Below, one piece after another: positions 25,278 through 33,599 of a DNA stretch of 64,000 nt. The translations under genes and the position numbers were made by a program. This DNA is from Ruminococcus sp. Its GTDB lineage: Bacteria > Bacillota > Clostridia > Oscillospirales > Ruminococcaceae. Each line of letters begins with the position of its first letter. Position 1 is the stretch's first letter. The notes under the pieces are model-generated. The model was not told where the DNA came from, ran no database searches, and was given only the letters and a program-made list of their open reading frames with translations. Location of the stretch: the NCBI GenBank assembly GCA_016290875.1, contig JAEEVL010000003.1, positions 62,001-126,000 on the forward strand, in the 5' to 3' direction.

Positions 25278-27041
25278 ATGGCTCAGGTATCCCCTGAGGA
25301 AAACGACTTCTTTGACCAGCCTGACAACAGCAGCATACCAGAACGTATCGGCAAGGCAATAACCTCGCTGCTGCTTCGTGCAGGACTTTCAACGGTCAAA
25401 TTCACAGCCGCGCTTCTGCTGTGGATATACAGGACAATAATGCTCATCGCAGCAGAGCTGCTTGACATAGCAAAGGGACTCGGACGTGTGCTGATGTGGC
25501 TTTTCCACGATCTCACACACTCGCTGCGAAAGCGTCACCAAAAGAATAAAGAGCTTCAGAAAGCTGTTGCAAAAGCCAAAAAGGAAGACGACCGCCGCAC
25601 TTACTTTAGTGCGATAGCGCGTTTTATCACGTCCTATCTCTTCGGAGAGGGCGGTATCTGCTATACAGCCTTCAACTACATCATGCCGATAGTCAGCTTT
25701 GCATTTCTGCTTGGCGTTATACGCTACGGACTCGGTCTTGAATACGGTATAAGCGTTGAATTCAACGGCAAAGATGTCGGAATAATCTCCGAAGAATCCG
25801 ACTTTGACCGAGCAGAGCACGAAGCTCTCCAGCGTATAAACTACTCAGGCGAGAACAACATCGAAGCATCAGCAAACTTCTCGCTGAAAATAATCTCCGA
25901 AAACGACCGTATACTCACCTCTGAACAGCTTGCAAACAAGATGCTCGAAGCCTCCGACGAGGAGCTCGCAGAGGCTTACGGAATATACATCGACGGAGAA
26001 TTCATCGGAGCAGTTACCGAAAAAGAACCCGTTGAAGAAGCTCTCGACAAGCGTCTGCTTGAATACCATCCCGACGGAAATGTCAAGGACATAACCTATC
26101 AGAACAAAATAGAATACTCCAAGGGAATATACCTCGCAAGCAGCCTTGTGGATACACAGGAGACAATAAAGAAGCTGACCTCATCAGTCAGCAAACGAGT
26201 TGTATATATCGCAAAGCCGGGAGACACAGCAGTTACCGTATGTCAGAAATACAATATGGACATCGGTGATTTCCGTAGTCTCAATCCGCTCTTTGCAGAC
26301 AGCGTTCAGCCCGGACAAATGCTCAATGTCAAGGAAACAGAGAGCTATCTGCCTATACAGTATGTATTGGAGTACGAATCACTTTCTCTTCTGAAATATG
26401 AGACAGTTGAGGTCGAGACTTCTGCACTCAACGTCGGAAGCCGTCAGGTGCTTGTAAGCGGTTCAAACGGCGAAAAGCGTACAACATATGAGATAACCTA
26501 CGTAGACGGCATAGAGCGCGCAAGAAAGATCATCTCCTCACAGGTAACACGCGAACCCGTAGTCGAAGAGGTCGGCATAGGAATCTATTCTGCTCACCCC
26601 GACAGCAAGGACACTATCCTCACAGGTTCCGGGCAGTTCGGCTGGCCGGTAAACGGCGGATACGTCAGCGATCCTTATATGAGTGACAGAAACCACAAGG
26701 GACTCGACATCGCAGCTCCCGGAGGAACTGAGATATACGCTGCCGCAGACGGTGTTGTTATCGCTGCCGGCTGGAACTCAGGCGGATACGGAAATGTAGT
26801 ACAGATCGCGCACGATGACGGATATCAAACGGTATACGGTCATATGAGCTCCGTACTTGTAACAGCAGATCAGGAGGTACGCCGCGGACAGCTCATCGGT
26901 CTCGTTGGCACAACAGGAAACTCCACTGGAAACCACTGCCACTTTGAGGTAAGACATCTCGGAGTCTGCAAAAACCCGGCAAACTACCTGAATACTACTG
27001 ATTTTGCTTTAAGCGACAAGAAAAAAGAAGACGAAAACTAA
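25278..27041 (+). CDS. Membrane-anchored LysM-G5-M23 peptidoglycan hydrolase
   Basis: A 587-residue cell-wall endopeptidase. There is a cytoplasmic N-terminus of about 130 residues with a Lys/Arg-rich coiled stretch (KRHQKNKELQKAVAKAKK), one membrane helix (about 133-153), an outer region, a LysM domain (about 308-353; YIAKPGDTAVTVCQKYNMDI), a G5 domain (about 360-437; sugar/zinc-binding family) and a C-terminal M23 lytic domain (about 454-575). The zinc ligands are seen in HKGLDIAAPG and HCHFEVRH, with the second His of YGHMS. All catalytic residues look intact. It most likely trims peptide cross-links during wall growth, as DipM/SpoIIQ-type proteins do. The gene stands alone with its own promoter and terminator. 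Confidence 0.93.
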   Translation: MAQVSPEENDFFDQPDNSSIPERIGKAITSLLLRAGLSTVKFTAALLLWIYRTIMLIAAELLDIAKGLGRVLMWLFHDLTHSLRKRHQKNKELQKAVAKAKKEDDRRTYFSAIARFITSYLFGEGGICYTAFNYIMPIVSFAFLLGVIRYGLGLEYGISVEFNGKDVGIISEESDFDRAEHEALQRINYSGENNIEASANFSLKIISENDRILTSEQLANKMLEASDEELAEAYGIYIDGEFIGAVTEKEPVEEALDKRLLEYHPDGNVKDITYQNKIEYSKGIYLASSLVDTQETIKKLTSSVSKRVVYIAKPGDTAVTVCQKYNMDIGDFRSLNPLFADSVQPGQMLNVKETESYLPIQYVLEYESLSLLKYETVEVETSALNVGSRQVLVSGSNGEKRTTYEITYVDGIERARKIISSQVTREPVVEEVGIGIYSAHPDSKDTILTGSGQFGWPVNGGYVSDPYMSDRNHKGLDIAAPGGTEIYAAADGVVIAAGWNSGGYGNVVQIAHDDGYQTVYGHMSSVLVTADQEVRRGQLIGLVGTTGNSTGNHCHFEVRHLGVCKNPANYLNTTDFALSDKKKEDEN

Positions 27042-27047
27042 TAAAAT

Positions 27048-27078
27048 AAGGCTGCTGTATAAATACAGCAGCCTTTAA
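27048..27078 (+). terminator. Terminator of the M23 peptidase gene
   Basis: Perfect 12-bp stem AAGGCTGCTGTA / TACAGCAGCCTT, 4-base loop, followed by a short T run. It lies between convergent genes and may work both ways. Confidence 0.88.
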
Positions 27079-27098
27079 TATTGCTTACGTATCAGAAA

Positions 27099-27725
27099 TC
27101 ACTCAGAAACATCTTCGCTGTCGGAATCAAAGCTTATATCACCGTCAATACTTAATTTTCCGTCACCGTTGAGTTCACCGTCAACACTTGCACTCATGCT
27201 GAATTCCAAGTTGGACAAATCATACGTAGCAAATTCGCCAACTCTTTCAAATACTATCTCAAGAGTCTTACCTTCTTGTTCAGTGGAAACAACAAGTTTG
27301 CCGTCCTTGAAGTCAAACTCAGCCTCTTCAAACAAATCCGCATCAGCAAGATCACTGCCGGAATCATTAGATTCAGTAGCACCTTCAGGCTTGATAAACT
27401 TGATAGTATCATCGTCGACCTTTTCCCACTTGCCTTCTGCAGTATCAGAAGCACCCTTCTTTTCCTCATCATCTCCACCAACTATACCAGAAGATACCTC
27501 ATAAGTTCCGTTATCCTTGATCTCAATATGGAAAAGTGCATTAAGCGGGATATCAAATAACGGCATCGTTTTCATAGATGTTCCATCAGAGATCATTTCA
27601 GTGCATGCCCACTTTCCTTCAAAGCCATTACCAGAAGCACCCTTGCTGTCATCATCCTTACCGCAGCCTACCAAACCGCAAAGCATAAGAGAACAAGCAA
27701 ATGCTGTACACACTAATTTTTTCAT
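27099..27725 (-). CDS. Small lipoprotein, function unknown
   Basis: A 208-residue exported lipoprotein: MKKLVCTAFACSLMLCGLVGC ends in a lipobox (LVGC) and is followed by an acidic/Gly linker. The mature part has a lipocalin-like beta-barrel pattern (FEGKWACTEMI, KDNGTYEVSSG, AEGKWEKVDDDTIKF, FDFKDGKLVVS) as in DUF5640/lipocalin-like 'W-x-x-V-x-D-D-T' proteins, ending with an Asp/Gly-rich tail. I use ATG 27725 because TAGGAG lies 9 bases before it and the signal peptide begins there. Role unknown. Confidence 0.8.
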   Translation of the reverse strand: MKKLVCTAFACSLMLCGLVGCGKDDDSKGASGNGFEGKWACTEMISDGTSMKTMPLFDIPLNALFHIEIKDNGTYEVSSGIVGGDDEEKKGASDTAEGKWEKVDDDTIKFIKPEGATESNDSGSDLADADLFEEAEFDFKDGKLVVSTEQEGKTLEIVFERVGEFATYDLSNLEFSMSASVDGELNGDGKLSIDGDISFDSDSEDVSE

Positions 27726-27925
27726 ATCGTCCAACTCCTAATGTTATTTCATTCCGGTTTTACCGGTAAGGTGATTATATCATATTTCCCTTTTGTTGTA
27801 AATAGTTCAGATCATATTTTTCTTGATATTTTGCTATATGCAGCATAATTCTCCGTCACTTTGCACCCTTGGCAATACGATAGACAGGATAATTTGTTCA
27901 TTCTGACTATTTTTACATTTCACTA

Positions 27926-27954
27926 TTGACTTATGTATTGCTATGTGATATAAT
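27926..27954 (+). promoter_or_regulatory. Promoter of the tRNA cluster
   Basis: TTGACT (27926-27931), 17-base spacer, TATAAT (27949-27954), 21 bases before tRNA-Gly. Confidence 0.88.
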
Positions 27955-27974
27955 ATCATCTGTTGAAACGATAT

Positions 27975-28048
27975 GCGGGTGTAGTTCAATGGTAGAATGT
28001 CAGCCTTCCAAGCTGAACACGTGGGTTCGATTCCCATCACCCGCTCCA
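27975..28048 (+). tRNA. tRNA-Gly(TCC)
   Basis: Cloverleaf with acceptor stem GCGGGTG / CACCCGC, anticodon TCC at 28007-28009 in the loop CTTCCAA, T-loop GGTTCGATTCC and an encoded CCA end. All stems pair. Confidence 0.97.
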
Positions 28049-28054
28049 TTGAAA

Positions 28055-28078
28055 AACAGCTTCGGCTGTTGATTTTTT
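28055..28078 (+). terminator. Hairpin with T run between tRNA-Gly and tRNA-Arg
   Basis: AACAGC / GCTGTT with TTCG loop followed by GATTTTTT. There is no room for another promoter before tRNA-Arg, so this is probably a partial terminator or a processing signal. Confidence 0.6.
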
Positions 28079-28082
28079 CTGT

Positions 28083-28159
28083 GCGCCTTTAACTCAGCTG
28101 GATAGAGTAACTGCCTTCTAAGCAGTAAGCCGCTGGTTCGAATCCAGCAAGGCGCGCCA
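28083..28159 (+). tRNA. tRNA-Arg(TCT)
   Basis: Acceptor GCGCCTT / AAGGCGC, anticodon TCT at 28117-28119, T-arm CTGGTTCGAATCCAG, encoded CCA. All stems pair. Confidence 0.97.
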
Positions 28160-28222
28160 TTCCGAAACTCTCCGTTACATACTCCTATATAATGGAGAGC
28201 TTCGTTTTTATTTATATTGATG

Positions 28223-28299
28223 GTGGGTGTAGCTTAGCTGGTTAAAGCGTCGGATTGTGGTCCCGAAGATCGTGGGTTCGAATCCCATCTCCCACCCCA
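28223..28299 (+). tRNA. tRNA-His(GTG) with two stem mismatches
   Basis: Anticodon GTG at 28257-28259, D-arm GCTT / AAGC, T-arm GTGGGTTCGAATCCCAT, encoded CCA, and a G at 28222 that can pair as G-1 with C73, the histidine identity element. The acceptor stem GTGGGTG / CTCCCAC has a U6-U67 mismatch, and the anticodon stem has A31-C39. It is recognisable but less perfectly paired than its two neighbours. Confidence 0.9.
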
Positions 28300-28308
28300 G
28301 AAGAATAG

Positions 28309-28338
28309 GCACTTTCGAGAAATCGGAAGTGCTTTTTT
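28309..28338 (+). terminator. Terminator of the tRNA cluster
   Basis: Ten-base stem GCACTTTCGA / TCGGAAGTGC (one G-U pair), GAAA loop, then six T. Confidence 0.9.
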
Positions 28339-28344
28339 CATTGA

Positions 28345-28364
28345 TTTCCTACATTTTTCCTACA
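28345..28364. repeat. Tandem TTTCCTACA repeats next to the tRNA cluster
   Basis: TTTCCTACA at 28345-28353 and 28356-28364, period 11 bases. Direct repeats of this size beside a tRNA are what integrase arm sites look like; here no matching far-end copy was found. Confidence 0.3.
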
Positions 28365-28467
28365 CTTTTTTGCGATACTTGCAAAATCAGGGACGAATAA
28401 AGGCAATTAAAAATCAGCAGGATAGTTCTTTCGTCCTTCGGGCTAACAATACTTCTGTTAAAGCGTC

Positions 28468-28496
28468 TTGACTAATATTTTATAGCTTGTTATAAT
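28468..28496 (+). promoter_or_regulatory. Promoter of the Fic gene
   Basis: TTGACT (28468-28473), 17-base spacer, TATAAT (28491-28496), 28 bases before the start codon. Confidence 0.82.
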
Positions 28497-28523
28497 ATTA
28501 TAAAAGATAAGGGGGCGTTCCTT

Positions 28524-29294
28524 ATGTCAGATACAAGAGAACTACTGCCTGTTCTACTTTCTGAGAAGAGCAGAAAGATCAAAGGCAGCATATATAATAG
28601 GATGCAGGTCGATTTTGCATACTACTCTAACCACATCGAAGGAAACCACCTTACCCACGACCAGACCAGATACATCTATGAAACACGCACTATCGACGGT
28701 ACTGTTCCTGTGAACGATGTGTTTGAAGCGGCAAATCACTTCAAATGTTTCGACTATATCCTTGATACCGTTTCTGAGCCAATAACTGAGGACTATATTA
28801 AGAATCTTCACCGTATGCTCAAAAACGGCATTATGGAGGACGACACGGATTGCGCCGTTATCGGCGACTATAAGAAATACCCCAACGAGGTCGGCGAGAT
28901 AGAGACAGCCCTGCCGGAAGAAGTTGCAGGTCTTGTACAAAACCTGCTTTGCAAATACGCCAACAAGCCGTCTCTCGACCTGTATGACGTTGCTGAGTTC
29001 CATGCAGCATTTGAGAAGATACACCCATTCTATGACGGAAACGGTCGTATCGGCAGGCTTCTGCTGCTGAAACAGTGCCTCGCTAATAACATCGTTCCTT
29101 TCTTCATCAACGAGGATATCAAGCACTTCTACTATGTCGGAATAAAAGAATGGCAGTCGGACGAGAAAAAAGAACGACTGATAGACGTATTCCTGTCTAT
29201 GCAGGACGATATGAAGGCTATCCTTGACTACTTCCGTATAGGCTACGATAAAACCGAGCTGACGGCAAGGGAAGTAATAAGTAAACATATATAA
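28524..29294 (+). CDS. Fic-family protein (AMPylase type, with own inhibitory motif)
   Basis: A 256-residue Fic (filamentation induced by cAMP) protein that transfers AMP or a related group onto target proteins. The core motif HPFYDGNGRIGRLL (from about residue 167) matches HPFx(D/E)GNGRxxR fully, so it should be active. An N-terminal helix with SNHIEGN (about 35-41) fits the inhibitory S/T-x-x-x-E-G/N motif, making it a class II Fic that holds its own inhibitor. There is no C-terminal winged helix or antitoxin gene beside it. It lies just right of the tRNA cluster at the edge of an accessory region. Target unknown. Confidence 0.93.
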   Translation: MSDTRELLPVLLSEKSRKIKGSIYNRMQVDFAYYSNHIEGNHLTHDQTRYIYETRTIDGTVPVNDVFEAANHFKCFDYILDTVSEPITEDYIKNLHRMLKNGIMEDDTDCAVIGDYKKYPNEVGEIETALPEEVAGLVQNLLCKYANKPSLDLYDVAEFHAAFEKIHPFYDGNGRIGRLLLLKQCLANNIVPFFINEDIKHFYYVGIKEWQSDEKKERLIDVFLSMQDDMKAILDYFRIGYDKTELTAREVISKHI

Positions 29295-29300
29295 AGCTTT

Positions 29301-29325
29301 GTCCCCGCAAATGCGGGGACTTTCT
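29301..29325 (+). terminator. Terminator of the Fic gene
   Basis: GTCCCCGCA / TGCGGGGAC hairpin followed by TTTCTG, 6 bases after the stop. A near copy (AAGTCCCCGCA / TGCGGGGACTT) is at 41661-41684. Confidence 0.82.
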
Positions 29326-29344
29326 GTATCATTCTTCAAGCGGC

Positions 29345-29373
29345 TTGACTATTTACTTATTGATTGATATAAT
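29345..29373 (+). promoter_or_regulatory. Promoter ahead of the sigma-factor gene, hairpin at its start site
   Basis: TTGACT (29345-29350), 17-base spacer, TATAAT (29368-29373). The inverted repeat AGCAGGCG / CGCCTGCT at 29377-29407 begins 3 bases after the -10 and covers the expected start site. Confidence 0.6.
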
Positions 29374-29378
29374 ACAAG

Positions 29379-29418
29379 CAGGCGCTCCTGATATAGGAAC
29401 GCCTGCTCGTTGTTTATT
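29379..29418. repeat. 40-base direct repeat, left copy
   Basis: Matches 31986-32025 at 36 of 40 positions in the same orientation. The right copy is the 3' end and trailer hairpin of the integrase gene, so this copy is probably left over from a second, lost element end. Confidence 0.8.
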
Positions 29419-29524
29419 ATCTCTGACTCATGGCGAAAAATATTTTTTCTCAGTGAAATATTGCCATGTTAAAATCTGTCTTTATTAGCAGAGGAAAATA
29501 ACTCCTCAGGAAAGGAGCCCCCCT

Positions 29525-30079
29525 ATGGATGATACATCAATAATCGTACTATTTCAGAAAAGAGACGAATCCGCAGTCAGCGAGATACGGCAGAAGTACA
29601 TCCGACTGTGTGAATACATCGCTGGCAATGTTCTGTCTCAGCGTGAAGACGTTGAAGAATGTGTAAATTCCGCCTGTTATGAGGTATGGAACAGCATACC
29701 GCCTGCGTGTCCCAATGACCTAAAAAGCTACATATGCTGTATCGTCAGGAATATTGCCATAAACAGGCTTGAATACAATTCTGCTGCCAAGCGTGACAGC
29801 AGATACACTGTCTCTCTTGAGGAAATATCAGACTGTGTTCCGGCAACTCCTGATGAAAACGTCACACTGTCAGACCTTGCCGATGCGATCAGCCGTTTTC
29901 TGCATACTCAGAAGGAAATACACCGTAAGGTATTCGTGCGCCGGTACACCTACGGTGATTCGGTGGCGGACATAGCAAAGCATTTTTCATTGAACGAGAA
30001 AACAGTTGCAACGTATCTTTTCAGGACAAGAAAAAAGCTGAAAGAGTTTCTGAAGAAAGAGGGGTACAACTATGAATAA
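29525..30079 (+). CDS. ECF-type RNA polymerase sigma factor
   Basis: A 184-residue sigma-70-family protein with region 2 (about 10-90; REDVEECVNSACYEVWNSIP, YICCIVRNIAINRLE) and region 4 (about 125-178; YTYGDSVADIAKHFSLNEKT, then VATYLFRTRKKLKEFL), and no region 3, as in ECF factors. ATG 29525 is preceded by AAAGGAGCCCCCCT. Its last bases overlap the start of the following gene, which encodes a membrane protein likely to control it. Promoter targets are unknown. Confidence 0.9.
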   Translation: MDDTSIIVLFQKRDESAVSEIRQKYIRLCEYIAGNVLSQREDVEECVNSACYEVWNSIPPACPNDLKSYICCIVRNIAINRLEYNSAAKRDSRYTVSLEEISDCVPATPDENVTLSDLADAISRFLHTQKEIHRKVFVRRYTYGDSVADIAKHFSLNEKTVATYLFRTRKKLKEFLKKEGYNYE

Positions 30080-31964
30080 GAATAACTTTATGAAAGCGAT
30101 GACAATGATAGACGAAGAACTTTTGCAGGAAGCCGGCACTCCCGATACAGGCGCAGCAGCTTCCGAAAAGTCTGAGGACTCCTTCACAGAATATGACAAT
30201 GAAACGACAGTTTCCGGAGTTGATATGTATCACAGACCTGTTTGGAGAAAGTTCCTTGCTGCCGCAGCGGCTTTCGTGATAGTTGCAGGAGCTGTTAGCG
30301 GCGGCGCTTACTGTTTGGCTCAACTCAAAGAAGATAAAAAAGCTGCTGAAGAAGTCAAGGTCAGCAGTACCGTAACGTCCAACATAACCACACCCACCGA
30401 AACGATCCAAAATACCACAGAGGGTACTACGGAAAAACAGGCAGAATCGAAAACATATGACATTATCGAACATCTTGACAACAGCATATCAGGAAAAGCA
30501 TCTTATGAGGAAGTCGAAGAGTTCCTTGACGGCCTTCTAAATAGCGGTGAACAAGGCACCTTCATAGCTCTTGAGCCTTATCATGCCGAATACGGCTGTA
30601 TCGTAACGGACAAGGAAAAGCTAAAGAAACAGCTTCTTGAACTTGAATGGGAAAAGGGAAAACTGAATGATACGATGGATCATTCCAAAATATCCAGAAA
30701 CGGCTTCGATATAGGCATCACTATTGACGATTACGGCTATATGTATGATGCCAATAAGCCCGAACCCATAACATATCATATTGATAAAGGTATGAGGAAT
30801 GAACTGTACGATATACTCAATGAAAACATAGAAATACTATATGACGGCGAAGAAGTCGATAAACAGATCATCGCCGACCTGTTTAAAAATTCACATTCAG
30901 CAAAGCTTTATACCGGATATGTAGCTTTCCTTGAAGGAACATACAGTATTACAGATACAGAAGCATTCAGCAGTGAGATAGCAGCGCTTGGCTGGGTCAC
31001 CTGCACCGAGTTTGAATGTGACTGGGGACCTGCCCTCAGTGACTTCTCGGCTTTGTGGACAGATAAGTCAGGATATAGAATAGGCGAGGCAGCTCTGGGA
31101 CTTGAAGGCTATATTCATCGTGGCTGGGGTACTAATGGTAAGACTTATTATTATAAGCTGAAAAACAGGAATGACAGAGAAAAGCTGAAACAGATACTGG
31201 ATAAATACCTTGTACCCAACAAATATACTGAGCTGAGCCTGAAAGCTCAGAATGGAGCAGCCAGCTACACGACACTTAAAGCCCGCTATACATATGAGTC
31301 CTTTACCGAGGACCCGGCACCGGACTATCTGTCTACTACCGTATCATTGAAAGGTGAAATGCTGGAAGACAAGAACGGACTTCTTTATATGACGGGCAGG
31401 GGCAAGTTTTACAGCGACGATATTGTTGATATTGAACTTGTTGAGGATATGACAGACCGGAGCTATGAGAATTATTATGCTTCTTACGGGATCATAAAGT
31501 CATCGGAAAAGAACGCGGAAGGAACTGCTGCGGAAGAAAGGTACCTCGATATATGCTCTAATTACCCGCTGATGATCGAATACCACAGTTACGCTGGAGT
31601 TGGAAATCTTATAGATTATGACGATTCTGTTTCACCTATGGGGTATTCATATACAGGCAAGGAGAATGAGCTTGCCTTTGACATAAAAACCGCAGACGGT
31701 AAGACAGAGTGCTATATCCACACAAAAAGCGCTGTTGAAGAAGACGGATATGAAAAAGAATATAAGCTGATTTTTACCGAAAACTGGCAGCTTCTGTCAT
31801 ATGAAAAGGTGCGCACTGACACATACGGCAAGCATCATACCATATTTAAACTTGAGGACCCTGAATTCGACTCGCCGGACTTTAATAACGAAGGCGCAGC
31901 TGATGTTTACGAAAAGCTGAAAGCCGAAAAGGAGAAACAGGATAAAACCGCTAATAATCAATAA
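30072..31964 (+). CDS. Membrane protein co-encoded with ECF sigma factor, probable anti-sigma
   Basis: A 630-residue protein with a short acidic cytoplasmic part (1-56), one membrane helix (about 57-78, FLAAAAAFVIVAGAVSGGAY) and a large outer region of about 550 residues with a Thr-rich stretch (TTPTETIQNTTEGTTEK) right after the membrane. The start overlaps the sigma gene by 8 bases. The arrangement fits an anti-sigma factor with an extracellular sensor: the small inner part would hold the sigma factor. No zinc-binding anti-sigma motif was seen, so the call relies on topology and coupling. The outer region carries no recognised domain. Confidence 0.65.
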   Translation: MNKNNFMKAMTMIDEELLQEAGTPDTGAAASEKSEDSFTEYDNETTVSGVDMYHRPVWRKFLAAAAAFVIVAGAVSGGAYCLAQLKEDKKAAEEVKVSSTVTSNITTPTETIQNTTEGTTEKQAESKTYDIIEHLDNSISGKASYEEVEEFLDGLLNSGEQGTFIALEPYHAEYGCIVTDKEKLKKQLLELEWEKGKLNDTMDHSKISRNGFDIGITIDDYGYMYDANKPEPITYHIDKGMRNELYDILNENIEILYDGEEVDKQIIADLFKNSHSAKLYTGYVAFLEGTYSITDTEAFSSEIAALGWVTCTEFECDWGPALSDFSALWTDKSGYRIGEAALGLEGYIHRGWGTNGKTYYYKLKNRNDREKLKQILDKYLVPNKYTELSLKAQNGAASYTTLKARYTYESFTEDPAPDYLSTTVSLKGEMLEDKNGLLYMTGRGKFYSDDIVDIELVEDMTDRSYENYYASYGIIKSSEKNAEGTAAEERYLDICSNYPLMIEYHSYAGVGNLIDYDDSVSPMGYSYTGKENELAFDIKTADGKTECYIHTKSAVEEDGYEKEYKLIFTENWQLLSYEKVRTDTYGKHHTIFKLEDPEFDSPDFNNEGAADVYEKLKAEKEKQDKTANNQ

Positions 31965-31985
31965 TATATTGTAAATCAATGTAAC

Positions 31986-32025
31986 CAGGCGTTCCAGATA
32001 TAGGAACGCCTGCTCTTCGTTTATT
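31986..32025. repeat. 40-base direct repeat, right copy (integrase 3' end and trailer)
   Basis: Contains the hairpin AGGCGTTCC / GGAACGCCT (31987-32011), which can act as the integrase terminator on the minus strand, and the integrase stop codon. Pairs with 29379-29418. Confidence 0.8.
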
Positions 32026-33244
32026 CATTACTGCTGCCGAACAGGTCGGTGAAGCAGCTTGTGATATAATCCATTTCAGTCTTTTTATCCGAGTCATCGG
32101 TATGGCTGTACACGTTGAATGTAGTGAGGAAGTCGCTGTGGCCTGCGTAGTCCTGTACCTGTTTTAACGAGAATGCGGTATTATTGGCGAGGAGGCTGAT
32201 ACAGGAGTGTCTGAGTTCGTGGAATCTTATGTGCGGAAGCTCGTTTTCATCGAGGAGTTTTATGAAGTAATGTGTTATACTGTCCGGCGTTATTAACGCA
32301 CCTACAGGGTTAACGCAAAGGAAATCACGATATTCATTCGTCTCTCTTATCAGATTATCCTGCTCCGCTTTCAGAGCCTTGAGGTAGCTATAGAGAGCAT
32401 CGTTCATAGTGAAGCTCCTCTCACTGCTTTCTGTCTTGAGAAAGTATTTCAGTATAATATCCTTCGGTTTACGGCTATTTGTGTGACCGATGACCTTATA
32501 CGTCCCATGTGGAAGTATACTGGAATCGCCTACAATAACACTCTGGTTTATGTGTAGCAGTCGGTTCTCAAAATCAACGTTGTCCCAGGTAATACCGACT
32601 ATCTCAGACCTTCTGAGTCCGAGCACCATAGCGAGTATAACAGGCGTTTCTATGTATGAGCCCTTAGCAGCATTCGCGAGAGTGTTCAGCTGCTCAGCAT
32701 TATAATAATGGCTTTCCTTCTTGACCTTAGTCGGTCTGTCAATAACCCTCATTGGATTTTTGATAATAAAGTCGTTCTTCTCGGCGTATCTAAACGCAGG
32801 GCCGATAAGGCTGAGGAGTTTATGTACAGTCTTAGGACTTCTTCCTTGTTCCAGTATATGCTCACAGAATACCTCTATATCATGTGCTTTGATCTCTTTC
32901 AGAGACTTGCCGTCCTTGAAGTATGGGGTGATATGCTTATTAAGGGCACAGATGTAATCATTGTAGGTAGTCGGAGACATCTTGGTCTTGTTGTTCTCAA
33001 GGCAATATTTCGCACACTTGTCCAACGTCCATACAGAAAAATCGCTGTCAACGATGCCGTCGAATCTTGATACTATTTCCTTCGCCTTTTCGTCTGCAAG
33101 CTTCTTATTGATGACCCTTCCATATTTATCATGTGCTTTTACGCCTGTGGAAAGCTGCTTGCGTTTGTTCTTGCCTTTGATATCTGCAACGTAGAAATTG
33201 ACGTGCCACAGACCTTTATTTATGTGAAGCTTATAATCTATCAT
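32021..33244 (-). CDS. Tyrosine-type site-specific integrase
   Basis: A 407-residue phage/ICE-type integrase. It has an N-terminal arm-binding part (1-65), a SAM-like core-binding domain (about 70-160) and the catalytic domain with Arg in LGLRRSEIVGITW, HELRHS (H-x-x-R) and GHSDFLTTFNVYSH with the Tyr nucleophile, so it looks active. The C-terminus ends CFTDLFGSSNE. The 66-residue xis-like gene lies directly upstream, the Tn916-type order. A 15-codon fragment matching the C-terminus is present 9.7 kb away at 41700-41747, which suggests earlier copies or rearrangement. Confidence 0.95.
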   Translation of the reverse strand: MIDYKLHINKGLWHVNFYVADIKGKNKRKQLSTGVKAHDKYGRVINKKLADEKAKEIVSRFDGIVDSDFSVWTLDKCAKYCLENNKTKMSPTTYNDYICALNKHITPYFKDGKSLKEIKAHDIEVFCEHILEQGRSPKTVHKLLSLIGPAFRYAEKNDFIIKNPMRVIDRPTKVKKESHYYNAEQLNTLANAAKGSYIETPVILAMVLGLRRSEIVGITWDNVDFENRLLHINQSVIVGDSSILPHGTYKVIGHTNSRKPKDIILKYFLKTESSERSFTMNDALYSYLKALKAEQDNLIRETNEYRDFLCVNPVGALITPDSITHYFIKLLDENELPHIRFHELRHSCISLLANNTAFSLKQVQDYAGHSDFLTTFNVYSHTDDSDKKTEMDYITSCFTDLFGSSNE

Positions 33245-33301
33245 AATTGTCCTCCTTAAAAATCCGGCTGCTGTTTATCTCAGCAGCCGTGATTGTGGTC
33301 A

Positions 33302-33502
33302 TTAGTTGTCCATTGAATGTTTGTTCAGATACTCGATGATATATATCTTCGGTATCTTATGCGTACTACCGATACGGATAGAGTGTATATCGCCTTTTAA
33401 CAGTTCAAAAGCCTTATTTCTGCCAATATGCAGCATTTGCATCATCTGCTTTGGCGATACGATATCGGGGTACTCTGTGAACGTGTTTTCCTTAGTAAGC
33501 AT
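33302..33502 (-). CDS. Excisionase-like HTH protein
   Basis: A 66-residue MerR-like/HTH_17 DNA-binding protein (PKQMMQMLHIGRNKAFELLK, then IHSIRIGSTHKIPK, IIEYLN). Proteins of this size beside an integrase are usually excisionases or element regulators (Tn916 Xis type). ATG 33502 is preceded by GGAGGA. It is 57 bases upstream of the integrase start on the same strand. Confidence 0.87.
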   Translation of the reverse strand: MLTKENTFTEYPDIVSPKQMMQMLHIGRNKAFELLKGDIHSIRIGSTHKIPKIYIIEYLNKHSMDN

Positions 33503-33599
33503 AATCGTCCTCCTTTCCGAGCAAATCTCTCGACTTGCTCCGGCTAATTTAATATAATAAATGTATGAAGCGGTGTGCCCTCAACGGGCGCCGCCAAAA

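Noticed and set aside
27834..28049. A 71-codon frame on the minus strand over tRNA-Gly
   Set aside because: It runs through the tRNA gene and its promoter and has no support of its own.
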